Origin: CAYFUF01 sp964346245
GTDB lineage: Bacteria; Bacillota; Clostridia; Tissierellales; Peptoniphilaceae
Reading direction: 5' to 3'
Assembly (NCBI GenBank): GCA_964346245.1
Contig: CAYFUF010000007.1
Location: 1-54,751 of the forward strand
DNA length: 54,751 bases
Position 1 is the stretch's first letter, and every line of letters begins with the position of its first letter. The notes under the pieces are model-generated. The model saw only the letters and a list, made by a program, of their open reading frames with translations, was not told the origin of the DNA and searched no databases. Positions 1 to 7,138 of this stretch are shown piece by piece. A program made the position numbers and the translations under genes.

Positions 1-55
1 GTAGAGCATCGCCTTGCCAAGGCGAGGGTCGCGAGTTCGAATCTCGTCTGCCGCT
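1..55 (+). tRNA. tRNA-Gly (anticodon GCC), 5' end outside window
   Basis: The anticodon arm is complete, with loop TTGCCAA and anticodon GCC at 16-18. The T arm GCGAG/TTCGAAT/CTCGT lies at 31-47. The 3' acceptor strand ends at 54 and is followed by a U discriminator at 55, as usual for bacterial tRNA-Gly. The acceptor 5' strand and part of the D arm lie before the window. CCA is not encoded. Confidence 0.9.
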
Positions 56-61
56 TTTTAT

Positions 62-132
62 GCGGGTGTAGCTCAGTGGTAGAGCTCCAGCCTTCCAAGC
101 TGGCTACGAGGGTTCGATTCCCTTCACCCGCT
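62..132 (+). tRNA. tRNA-Gly (anticodon TCC)
   Basis: This is a full cloverleaf. Acceptor GCGGGTG (62-68) pairs with CACCCGC (125-131), and the discriminator at 132 is T. Anticodon stem CCAGC/GCTGG encloses loop CTTCCAA with anticodon TCC at 94-96. The T loop is TTCGATT. It sits six bases after the preceding tRNA-Gly, so both are probably processed from one transcript. CCA is not encoded. Confidence 0.95.
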
Positions 133-142
133 TTTGTCATAT

Positions 143-216
143 GTACCATTAGCTCAGCTGGATAGAGCGTCTGGCTACGGACCAGAAGGTCTGGGGTTCG
201 AATCCTCAATGGTACG
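143..216 (+). tRNA. tRNA-Arg (anticodon ACG)
   Basis: Acceptor GTACCAT (143-149) pairs with ATGGTAC (209-215), with discriminator G at 216. Anticodon stem TCTGG/CCAGA encloses loop CTACGGA with anticodon ACG at 177-179. In bacteria the A34 of this tRNA is normally deaminated to inosine by TadA. It is the last tRNA of the cluster and is followed at once by a terminator. Confidence 0.95.
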
Positions 217-224
217 GACAAGTA

Positions 225-257
225 AAGCCTGTAAACCTAGTGTTTACAGGCTTTTTT
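225..257 (+). terminator. Rho-independent terminator of the tRNA cluster
   Basis: A perfect 12-bp inverted repeat, 225-236 with 242-253 (core GCCTGTAAAC/GTTTACAGGC), has a 5-base loop and runs into six T residues. It lies just after tRNA-Arg and ends the tRNA transcript. Confidence 0.92.
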
Positions 258-275
258 AATGCTTATATTTAATCT

Positions 276-641
276 TTGCCATTAAGGTTAAATATGACCA
301 TGTTGCAAAAAATTAAGGAGGAAACATGTCAATTAACAAGAGAAAAATCACTAAGATTGGGATTCAATGCAGCTGTACAGGCTCTAGAGAGTCAACAGGT
401 GGATGCCGTTATGGCAGCAATGGGAGTTACAGAGGAGAGGGAACAATCCTTGATGAAGGTGCTAGCTCAGGAGGGAATGACCATGGTTGTTGTTACTCAT
501 GAGATGGGCTTTGCAAGAGAAATGGGCGACCGTGTCGTCTTTATGGATGAGGGTGATATCGTCGAAAATGACGTGCCAGAAGTTATCTTTGATAACCCCA
601 AAGAAGAAAGAACAAAGGCCTTTCTCGACAAGGTCTTATAG
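276..641 (+). pseudogene. Chimeric remnant of a polar amino-acid ABC transporter operon
   Basis: The open frame joins parts of two different proteins. The residues encoded at about 360-449 (GFNAAVQAL, then QVDAVMAAMGVTEER) look like the middle of a periplasmic-binding-type solute-binding protein of the GlnH/ArtJ family. The residues encoded at 450-638 match the C-terminal end of a GlnQ/ArtP-type ATPase: the H-loop VVVTHEMGFARE and the ending NPKEERTKAFL. No Walker A, signature or Walker B motif is present. A good ribosome site (AAGGAGG near 314-320) precedes an ATG at 325 whose frame starts like a lipoprotein (MSINKRK) but is out of frame with the rest and closes within about 60 codons. I infer that at least two deletions removed most of a binding protein, the permease and the front of the ATPase. 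The family assignments are by recognition, not search. Confidence 0.75.
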
Positions 642-648
642 AAAAGAA

Positions 649-685
649 AATCCCAGTAATTGGCCGGTTGCCAATTGCTGGGATT
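649..685. terminator. Convergent (bidirectional) terminator hairpin
   Basis: A 16-base inverted repeat (649-664 with 670-685, one U-G wobble on the plus strand) has a 5-base loop. It lies between the plus-strand transporter remnant and the minus-strand methylglyoxal synthase gene. On the minus strand it is followed by a strong T-rich tail (TTTTCTTTTC); on the plus strand the tail is weaker (CTATCTTTAA). Confidence 0.8.
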
Positions 686-691
686 CTATCT

Positions 692-994
692 TTAATGGGG
701 TTGAGCTTCCATGGGGTCCCAGAAGAAGATGAGGACATCGATATCTCCTGTGGAAATAGCAGCCCCAATTTGTTGGTCTCCACCTAAGGGACCGGAGGTG
801 AAAGACTTGATATCTAACTTGTATTGCTCTCGGATTATGGTGGATGTCGTACCAGTTCCACAGAGCTCGTGCTTTCTTAGTGTTTCAATGTGCTTTGCCA
901 TCCAAGCGAAAAGCTCTGTTTTCTTACCATCATGGGCAACGAGGGCAATCCGCTTTCTTTTCGGTAGTTTTACTTTTACTAAAGGTTTTTTCAT
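692..994 (-). CDS. mgsA: Methylglyoxal synthase, C-terminally truncated (probable pseudogene)
   Basis: MgsA converts dihydroxyacetone phosphate to methylglyoxal and phosphate in the cytosol. The N-terminal two thirds are well conserved: IALVAHDGKK, the phosphate-binding GTGTTSTII, SGPLGGDQQIGA with the catalytic Asp, and FFWDPMEAQPH. The family normally continues for about 30-50 residues after QPH, including a conserved Asp three residues on and a late Arg. Here a TAA stop follows QPH directly, giving about 100 residues. I chose ATG 994 because AAGGTGA lies just upstream; an in-frame ATG at 1015 would overlap the upstream gene. It is probably co-transcribed with the acyltransferase, 10 bases away. 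A short unusual variant cannot be excluded, but loss of function is more likely. Confidence 0.75.
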   Translation of the reverse strand: MKKPLVKVKLPKRKRIALVAHDGKKTELFAWMAKHIETLRKHELCGTGTTSTIIREQYKLDIKSFTSGPLGGDQQIGAAISTGDIDVLIFFWDPMEAQPH

Positions 995-1004
995 AAGTTC
1001 ACCT

Positions 1005-3035
1005 TTATTGGCCATTCAAAGACTTCATCATCAGGTCTGCAAAGGCAAGTATGCCCGAAGAGTTAACATGTGTCAAATCATCGGCTAGATAATCCGGATT
1101 TGAGCCAGCAACGGTATACCAATCAATCAGTTTGTACTGAGGGTGCTTGTTGACATAACTTGCGAGTGCATCATTTACGGATTTTTCCCAATCTTTTGGC
1201 ACCTTGGTGTTGATAAAATAGATGTCGCTATTAGGGAAAGGTTCCACTAAAGCATCTAAGTGGTGTTCTTCAAAGATACCGTTGGTGCCAAGTTGATAAA
1301 CAATAGCCGTTGATGATGAATCATAGTGGGCATAAGACCGGGCGATATCTTGGGATTGATAGAGTTGACGTCCTACTTCGCCATCCGCAATCAGCTGAGG
1401 TATGCGCGTTTGCATTGTCCCACTGACGCCTAAGGTTAATGAATCACCGATCAGTATGACCGTATCGTAGGGGACGGTGGTTGGTATTTCTTCAAGATTC
1501 TCTTCCGGAGCCTGTTCCACGGTTGCATCTGAGGATTGTTCGATCGTTTCATCTAGGGTTTGTTCGGATGGTGCTTCTTCCACATTGGATTCTACGATGT
1601 GATCAGGGGCGCTACTAGATGTTGCTAGTATGGCGAGCTTGTTTAATAGCTGTCTATGGGAATCAAGGTTTAGCTCATCTGCGTTGGGCAAAGAGGAATT
1701 CTTGTCATCGGCAAGGATACTGCTCTCATCGATTGGCCGAGTTTCTTCTGTCTCCCTGGTGACTACCAAATTCTTGGTTTGCTCGTAAATAGGAATCTCT
1801 TGGTTTTGCTCTTCCTTCGTCGCATTATTAGCTACTGAGAAGGTGGCCATGATGATTAAGCCCAAACTAAAGCTTATAAAACTCTTCCGAAACATTTTAT
1901 CCTTAGTATAGTAGAGCAGTCTTTCTTTAGTAAAGATAGATTTAGTTAGTAATCTGTTTGACTTCTTCTCTAGCCAATCATAGGAGAATTTCGTCAACAG
2001 GGCGATAACGACTATACGAATAAGTACAAAGAATAGATTGGGCTGGCTGACTTCAGATGGTAGCTTAGTTAGCGCCAAAACGGGGAAGTGCCAGAGGTAA
2101 AGTGAGTAGGAGTGACTGGATATCATCTGAACGATGCGATTTTTATAGGCGAAATTTAGCGCTGAACCATTTTTACCTACGCTGATGACGAGTAAGGCTG
2201 CTAACAGAGCAATCGCGAAGAAACCTCCTTTGTAGAGTCCTAGGGAGTATTCGGAGAGCATAGCCATCAAAACGAGGTAAATGAGTAAACTCAAACCAGC
2301 CATGATAGTTAAGTTCTTCTTATACTTACCATCTACGGCTTTTAGTAGGCTTGCTTTTGGAACTAGGCTGGCGAGAAGCGCACCCAACATAGGGGTAAAA
2401 AGTCTCGTATCGGTACCGTAATAGACGCGGCTTATCTTGTCGATATCGTAGATGAACAGGTGAAGACATAGGGAAATCACTATGGTTATTAGGAAAAATA
2501 TCTGGGCATACTTTCTTCTCTGATGAATACTAGAAGTGCTCTTTTTTATCAGGTAAATTGCTATAGTAAAAATCAAAAAGAACTGCTCGGTAACACCTAA
2601 ATACCAGAGGTGTTTGAAGGGACTGGTGTTGAAACTATTGAAGTAATCAACTTTCTTGATGATGAACCACCAGTTGCCGACGTTAAATATCGAAGCAATT
2701 CCGTCCGATATACTTAAGAGAAATAGTGAACGGTTAAAGATAAGCATATAGATAAGCACAATTAAAACAAGAAATATCAAGGGAGTCAGTATACGCTTAG
2801 CTCGTTTCAGGAGATTATTCTTCAACGTGGTAAGTGACGGTTTTTCTCCAAGTGTTTCAAAGGCGGAAGAAGCTACTAAGTAGCCAGTTAACAAAAGAAA
2901 TAGGTCAACTCCAAGAAAGCCACCAGAAAAAGTGCCTTGATCGATATGGAAAAACAGTATGGCAAGTATGGCTAAGCATCGTAAAAAATCGAAACCATAG
3001 ATATGCTTGTTGTTATATGAAACTTGGCGTATCAT
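1005..3035 (-). CDS. Membrane O-acyltransferase with C-terminal SGNH domain (OatA-like)
   Basis: This 676-residue protein has the architecture of OatA and OafA-type O-acetyltransferases. An acyltransferase-3 membrane domain of about ten hydrophobic helices spans residues 10-410, opening with FDFLRCLAILAILFFHI, which carries the conserved Arg and His. An acidic, Glu/Ser-rich linker of about 100 residues follows, then an SGNH esterase-like domain from about 523. That domain shows GDSLTLG (Ser near 532), GTNG, and DLTH (Asp 653, His 656). In this family the membrane part passes acetyl groups across the membrane and the outer SGNH domain places them on a cell-wall sugar, often peptidoglycan MurNAc, giving lysozyme resistance. 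The true substrate here is unknown. The start has GAGGA five bases upstream. A minus-strand promoter precedes it. Confidence 0.85.
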   Translation of the reverse strand: MIRQVSYNNKHIYGFDFLRCLAILAILFFHIDQGTFSGGFLGVDLFLLLTGYLVASSAFETLGEKPSLTTLKNNLLKRAKRILTPLIFLVLIVLIYMLIFNRSLFLLSISDGIASIFNVGNWWFIIKKVDYFNSFNTSPFKHLWYLGVTEQFFLIFTIAIYLIKKSTSSIHQRRKYAQIFFLITIVISLCLHLFIYDIDKISRVYYGTDTRLFTPMLGALLASLVPKASLLKAVDGKYKKNLTIMAGLSLLIYLVLMAMLSEYSLGLYKGGFFAIALLAALLVISVGKNGSALNFAYKNRIVQMISSHSYSLYLWHFPVLALTKLPSEVSQPNLFFVLIRIVVIALLTKFSYDWLEKKSNRLLTKSIFTKERLLYYTKDKMFRKSFISFSLGLIIMATFSVANNATKEEQNQEIPIYEQTKNLVVTRETEETRPIDESSILADDKNSSLPNADELNLDSHRQLLNKLAILATSSSAPDHIVESNVEEAPSEQTLDETIEQSSDATVEQAPEENLEEIPTTVPYDTVILIGDSLTLGVSGTMQTRIPQLIADGEVGRQLYQSQDIARSYAHYDSSSTAIVYQLGTNGIFEEHHLDALVEPFPNSDIYFINTKVPKDWEKSVNDALASYVNKHPQYKLIDWYTVAGSNPDYLADDLTHVNSSGILAFADLMMKSLNGQ

Positions 3036-3096
3036 CTTATTCCTCTTCTGCCAAATAGGGCTATTGCTTAATTATGAACAGTAGTGCTATTAGATA

Positions 3097-3125
3097 ATTA
3101 TAACGCTAAAGCGCCTATCTAACAA
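3097..3125 (-). promoter_or_regulatory. Sigma-A type promoter for the acyltransferase-mgsA unit
   Basis: Read on the minus strand, -35 TTGTTA (3125-3120) and a consensus -10 TATAAT (3102-3097) are spaced by exactly 17 bases. The spacer contains a short inverted repeat (CGCT-AA-AGCG on the plus strand, 3104-3113) that could be an operator, but nothing else supports that. Confidence 0.65.
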
Positions 3126-3209
3126 TGATTACTGGTTGAAACAGATGATATTGTGAAGACAATTTAACACATAAAGAACAGAAAAGTCTCTAGAAAGTTG
3201 AATACTTTA

Positions 3210-3218
3210 TGATATACT
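3210..3218 (+). promoter_or_regulatory. Extended -10 promoter of the ruvCAB unit
   Basis: TGA-TATACT is a TGn-extended -10 element about 30 bases before the start of the gene upstream of ruvC. No good -35 is present, which is typical for extended -10 promoters. The remaining divergent region (3036-3247) is AT-rich and shows no gene. Confidence 0.55.
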
Positions 3219-3247
3219 AATAGAACATTTAGGGAGGGGGGCTCAGT

Positions 3248-3970
3248 ATGAATGAAAATCTGGAATATATTGAGAAAGAATTAGAGTATAGTTTTTTATA
3301 TAACAACGATTCTGATTCAATGCACCTACTCCTATCAATATTAGACCACCGTCATAAGTATAATAATCTTCGGCCACAATATATGTTGATGAAGAAGCTT
3401 TCAACGTCACTTAAGAGAGCCATTTATTTACGTAAGGATAGGGAATCGGTCATTCGGGCGTTGAAAAAGCTGGTTAATGATGATATCAATCGTATTGAGC
3501 TTGCTGTCGTTGTTGAGGTATATGCCAAGGGCCTAGTTGACCATGATTGGATCAACCGTGTAGAGAGACTAGCTTTAGAAGAATTCTCCGTAGAGGAGCT
3601 TTGCCAAATGAGCACCCTCTATCAGAAATCGAAAGCTGGCAAGGCGATGGGCATGAAGTCTCAAATATTTCATGACCTGAAGATTGCTACAGACGGTTTT
3701 AAAGAGTTAAAGAAACTGACAACCATTTACTGTCGGGAAGTGCTTAAGAAAAAAATCTACCGACTAAATGATTATATGGACAAACAAATCGTGCTCGATT
3801 TTGATAACCTCCAGAACTTAAAATTGGAAGAAAATAATCTGACGATTAGAGACCTGAACCATATATATAACAAAGTCAATAAATACTTGTACAATAACAT
3901 CACGAAAGTGTACAAGGAATCCTATTGGAATGGAATCAATGACGCTGTATTGGAAAGGTATTCCGGATGA
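3248..3970 (+). CDS. Uncharacterised 240-residue protein coupled to ruvC
   Basis: I do not recognise a family. The protein is soluble by appearance, with no signal peptide or membrane segment. It is rich in Lys, Leu, Asp and Tyr and looks mostly alpha-helical. A central stretch (about residues 50-150) reads like paired helices, and the C-terminal half is basic with many Tyr and Asn. A strong purine-rich ribosome site (AGGGAGGGGG) precedes ATG 3248. The stop overlaps the ruvC start by four bases (ATGA), so translation of the two is probably coupled. In many Bacillota this place is held by yebC or another gene, so this looks like a lineage-specific first gene of the ruv operon. A role linked to recombination or to control of ruv translation is only a guess from position. 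Confidence 0.8.
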   Translation: MNENLEYIEKELEYSFLYNNDSDSMHLLLSILDHRHKYNNLRPQYMLMKKLSTSLKRAIYLRKDRESVIRALKKLVNDDINRIELAVVVEVYAKGLVDHDWINRVERLALEEFSVEELCQMSTLYQKSKAGKAMGMKSQIFHDLKIATDGFKELKKLTTIYCREVLKKKIYRLNDYMDKQIVLDFDNLQNLKLEENNLTIRDLNHIYNKVNKYLYNNITKVYKESYWNGINDAVLERYSG

Positions 3971-4461
3971 TTATTTTAGGTATCGACCCCGGAATTGCCC
4001 TTGTCGGATACGGCGTTATTTCTTTTGATGGCAACAAGATTCGTTGTCTAGAATATGGTTGCATCGAAACCAAAGCGAACACACCGATTACGGATAGATT
4101 GGCTATCATACACCAGGAACTGGATCAGATAATCAAGGAGTTCCAACCAGATGAGATTGCTTTTGAAGAACTCTTCTTTTATCAGAACAAGACCACAGCA
4201 ATTATGGTCGCTCAAGCGAGAGGGGTGGAAGTTCTAACAGCAATCGAGAATGACATACCGGTCTATGAATATACTCCTTTGCAGATTAAACAGACGATAA
4301 CGGGTTATGGAAGGGCAACTAAAGATCAGATGCAAAGGTCGGTCCAAGGTTTACTGCGCTTGAATGATATCCCTAAACCGGACGATGCAGCTGACGGCCT
4401 AGCTGTTGCTATTTGTCATGCCTTTGGTCAACGGTTTAAAGAAGAGAATTTGATGAGGTAG
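3967..4461 (+). CDS. ruvC: Holliday junction resolvase RuvC
   Basis: RuvC cleaves Holliday junctions symmetrically as a dimer guided by RuvAB. The 164-residue length fits the family. The four acidic residues of the RNase-H-like active site are visible: Asp7 in ILGIDPG, Glu67 in FEELFF, and Asp140 and Asp143 in PDDAADGLAVA. The start overlaps the preceding gene by four bases, and the stop lies two bases before ruvA. The adjacent ruvA and ruvB complete the branch-migration and resolution machine in one operon. Confidence 0.97.
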   Translation: MIILGIDPGIALVGYGVISFDGNKIRCLEYGCIETKANTPITDRLAIIHQELDQIIKEFQPDEIAFEELFFYQNKTTAIMVAQARGVEVLTAIENDIPVYEYTPLQIKQTITGYGRATKDQMQRSVQGLLRLNDIPKPDDAADGLAVAICHAFGQRFKEENLMR

Positions 4462-4463
4462 TT

Positions 4464-5048
4464 ATGTATTCTTATATCATTGGTGAAGTTACTCGAATAG
4501 ATAATGATAGCATTATCCTCGAGAACAATGGAATAGGCTACCAACTTGCGACATCGCTCATGACGATGTCGTATTTTCAAGTTGGAGAGACCTACAAGGT
4601 ATATACCAAGTTTATCGTGAGAGAAGATATTCAGGAGCTCTATGGTTTCTATGAGGAAGAAGAGCGAGAGATGTTTGAGCTTCTAACGAAGGTGTCTACT
4701 ATAGGTCCAAAATCGGCTATGGCCATCCTATCGACACTCACAGTGGGGCAGATACAGCAAGCTGTTATTAATGCCGACATAACGGCCCTATCGCGTGCGC
4801 CTGGAGTTGGGAAGAAAACAGCCAGTCGGATTGCTTTAGAACTTGTCGATACCATAAAGAAGATGGATATTGTACCTTTGGTCGATAAGGGTTCGCCAGC
4901 GACAAGCAGTAGCGAGTGGCAAGTTGCCCTCGACGCCTTGACCAATCTTGGTTATGTGAGAAATGAGGCGGAGAAGGCGCTGGCATCTCTAGATAAAGAA
5001 AATATGACCTTGGAAGAGATGATCAAAGCCGCTTTACGTAAGTTATAG
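4464..5048 (+). CDS. ruvA: Holliday junction branch migration subunit RuvA
   Basis: RuvA tetramers bind the four-way junction and load RuvB. The 194-residue protein has the three expected parts: an N-terminal OB-fold (residues 1-63), tandem helix-hairpin-helix motifs (TKVSTIGPKSAMAIL and ALSRAPGVGKKTASRIALEL, about 75-130), and a small C-terminal RuvB-contacting domain (about 148-194, ALTNLGY then EEMIKAALRKL). It follows ruvC by two bases and is eight bases before ruvB. Confidence 0.97.
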   Translation: MYSYIIGEVTRIDNDSIILENNGIGYQLATSLMTMSYFQVGETYKVYTKFIVREDIQELYGFYEEEEREMFELLTKVSTIGPKSAMAILSTLTVGQIQQAVINADITALSRAPGVGKKTASRIALELVDTIKKMDIVPLVDKGSPATSSSEWQVALDALTNLGYVRNEAEKALASLDKENMTLEEMIKAALRKL

Positions 5049-5056
5049 GAGGCAAT

Positions 5057-6058
5057 ATGGAAAGCAATCGACACCGTATCGTCGGATCGGCTGAACAAAT
5101 TGATGATAAAGATGAAGTCACTTTACGTCCTAAATGGCTGAATGAATACATCGGTCAGGAGAAGACAAAAGAAAAGTTGAGAATCTTTATCGAAGCTGCT
5201 AAACAACGAAATGATTCTTTAGATCACGTCCTCCTTTCTGGCCCTCCAGGCTTGGGGAAGACGACTCTGGCAACGATTATTGCTAACGAGATGGGATCCA
5301 ACTTAAAGATAACTTCAGGCCCTGCTATCGAAAGGCAAGGTGATTTAGCCAGCATTCTGACCAATCTTCAAGCTGGTGACGTCCTTTTTATCGATGAGAT
5401 TCATCGGATGAATAGGAGCATAGAGGAAATTCTCTATTCGTCAATGGAAGATTTTGCCCTGGACATTATGGTTGGAAAGGGGACGACCGCCCAGAGTTTA
5501 CGTCTAGACTTGGAATCCTTTACTTTGATTGGTGCGACAACTAGGGCAGGTATGTTAAGCTCACCCTTACGCGACCGGTTTGGCGTCATGATGACTTTTG
5601 AAATGTACACGGAAGAGGAACTGGCAAAGATTGTCAGACGGTCTGCCGAAATCTTAGGGGTAGCTATTGATGAAGATTCTGCTCTTGAAATTGGCTCCAG
5701 ATCTAGAGGAACTCCTCGAGTGGCTAACCGCCTGCTTAGAAGGGTAAGAGATTATGCCGAAGTCCGTGCAGATGGTAGCATAACCGTAGATGTCGCTAGA
5801 GATGCCTTAGAGATGCTAGAAGTTGATGAATTGGGTTTGGATAAGGATGACCAAAAGGTCGTAGAGATTATTGCCCGAAATTTCAATGGCGGCCCTGTTG
5901 GCATTGATACGATTGCCGCATCAACTGGTGAAGAGAGTGTTACCATTGAAGATGTTATTGAGCCCTACTTGTTACAGATTGGTTTTTTAACAAGGACCCC
6001 AAGAGGAAGAATGCTCACTGATCTTGCTTATTCGCATTATGGCTTAAAAAGAAAATAG
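5057..6058 (+). CDS. ruvB: Holliday junction DNA helicase RuvB
   Basis: RuvB is the hexameric AAA+ motor that drives branch migration. The 333-residue protein has Walker A GPPGLGKTT (62-70), Walker B LFIDEIHRM, sensor 1 GATTRAG, the arginine-finger region SSPLRDRFG, and the C-terminal winged-helix domain (NFNGGPVGIDTIA; EPYLLQIGFLTRTPRGR). The ribosome site is GGAGG eight bases before ATG 5057. It is the last gene of the ruv cassette and is probably read through into queA, 44 bases later, as no terminator is seen. Confidence 0.98.
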   Translation: MESNRHRIVGSAEQIDDKDEVTLRPKWLNEYIGQEKTKEKLRIFIEAAKQRNDSLDHVLLSGPPGLGKTTLATIIANEMGSNLKITSGPAIERQGDLASILTNLQAGDVLFIDEIHRMNRSIEEILYSSMEDFALDIMVGKGTTAQSLRLDLESFTLIGATTRAGMLSSPLRDRFGVMMTFEMYTEEELAKIVRRSAEILGVAIDEDSALEIGSRSRGTPRVANRLLRRVRDYAEVRADGSITVDVARDALEMLEVDELGLDKDDQKVVEIIARNFNGGPVGIDTIAASTGEESVTIEDVIEPYLLQIGFLTRTPRGRMLTDLAYSHYGLKRK

Positions 6059-6102
6059 GAATTCTTCATAGAAGTAAAGAATGGACTGAGAAACGGAAGT
6101 AT

Positions 6103-7137
6103 ATGATGAGAACAGATGATTTCGATTTTGACCTGGATGAGTCGTTAATAGCGCAGCATCCAGTTGAAGATAGAGTTAGCTGTAGACTGATGGTCGTTGA
6201 TAAGAAGACCGGAAGCCTAGAGCATGACCACTTTTATAACATAATAGACTATTTAAAACCCAACGACCTGTTAATTATGAATGATACCAAGGTAATTCCT
6301 GCCCGACTTTTTGGCCATAGACCTGGACACGAAGAGAAGATTGAGGTTCTCTTGCTTCAACATACAGAGAATAATAGATGGAAATCGCTCGTTAAACCTG
6401 GCAGGAAGATGAAAGTTGGTCAAGAGATTGTATTCTCCGATGAATTAGCTGCTAAAGTGGTTGATATCCTAGAGGATGGACAACGTCTGGTTGAGCTCAT
6501 CTATGATGGCGTATTCGAGGAAATATTGGACCGCTTGGGTAACATGCCTCTACCACCATATATTACGGAGGAACTAGAGAACAAGGAAGATTACCAGACC
6601 GTGTATGCCAAGGTCTCTGGCTCAGCTGCTGCACCTACAGCGGGTTTACACTTTACTGATGAATTGCTCGATGCAATTAGAAATAAGGGGGTAAAGACTG
6701 CCTTTCTAACGCTTCATGTAGGTTTAGGCACCTTCCGTCCAGTCAAAGAAGAGAATATCGAGAATCACCTCATGCATTCCGAGTTCTACGTACTGCCTGA
6801 AGAGACTGCTCAGCTAATCAATGAGACGAAGGAAAAAGGCGGTAGGGTGATCAGTGTAGGCACAACCTCCACCAGGACTTTGGAAAGTGTCTACCGCAAA
6901 AATCACTGCATAAAGGCTGACACTGGTTGGACGGATATCTTTATTTATCCTGGTTACGAATACAAAGTGATTGATGGGATAATCACTAATTTCCATTTAC
7001 CAAAATCTACTTTGATTATGATGATTTCTGCATTTGTGGGCAGGGAAGAAATACTAAATGCCTATAAGGTAGCTAATGATATGCGCTATCGCTTCTTCAG
7101 TTTTGGAGATGCCATGCTCATCATAGATAGGAGTTAG
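6103..7137 (+). CDS. queA: S-adenosylmethionine:tRNA ribosyltransferase-isomerase
   Basis: QueA transfers and isomerises ribose from SAM to 7-aminomethyl-7-deazaguanine in tRNA, giving epoxyqueuosine. The 344-residue length is usual. Family signatures are FDLDESLIAQHP near the start, LIMNDTKVIPARL, SGSAAAPTAGLHFT, HVGLGTFRPV, and GIITNFHLPKSTL near the end. Two ATGs stand in tandem (6103 and 6106), and the ribosome site is only moderate, so either could be used. tgt follows by one base; together they are the last-but-one and the base-exchange steps of queuosine synthesis. Confidence 0.96.
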   Translation: MMRTDDFDFDLDESLIAQHPVEDRVSCRLMVVDKKTGSLEHDHFYNIIDYLKPNDLLIMNDTKVIPARLFGHRPGHEEKIEVLLLQHTENNRWKSLVKPGRKMKVGQEIVFSDELAAKVVDILEDGQRLVELIYDGVFEEILDRLGNMPLPPYITEELENKEDYQTVYAKVSGSAAAPTAGLHFTDELLDAIRNKGVKTAFLTLHVGLGTFRPVKEENIENHLMHSEFYVLPEETAQLINETKEKGGRVISVGTTSTRTLESVYRKNHCIKADTGWTDIFIYPGYEYKVIDGIITNFHLPKSTLIMMISAFVGREEILNAYKVANDMRYRFFSFGDAMLIIDRS

Positions 7138-7138
7138 A

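Noticed and set aside
583..783. Minus-strand frame with IPAIGNR, faintly like the missing end of MgsA (IP-x3-NR)
   Set aside because: The same bases form the arms of a 16-bp terminator hairpin, the match is four residues, and the frame runs into the transporter remnant. A frameshifted mgsA tail remains possible but is not supported enough.
711..1088. Plus-strand 125-residue frame across mgsA
   Set aside because: It lies opposite well-conserved MgsA codons and shows no recognisable product or ribosome site.
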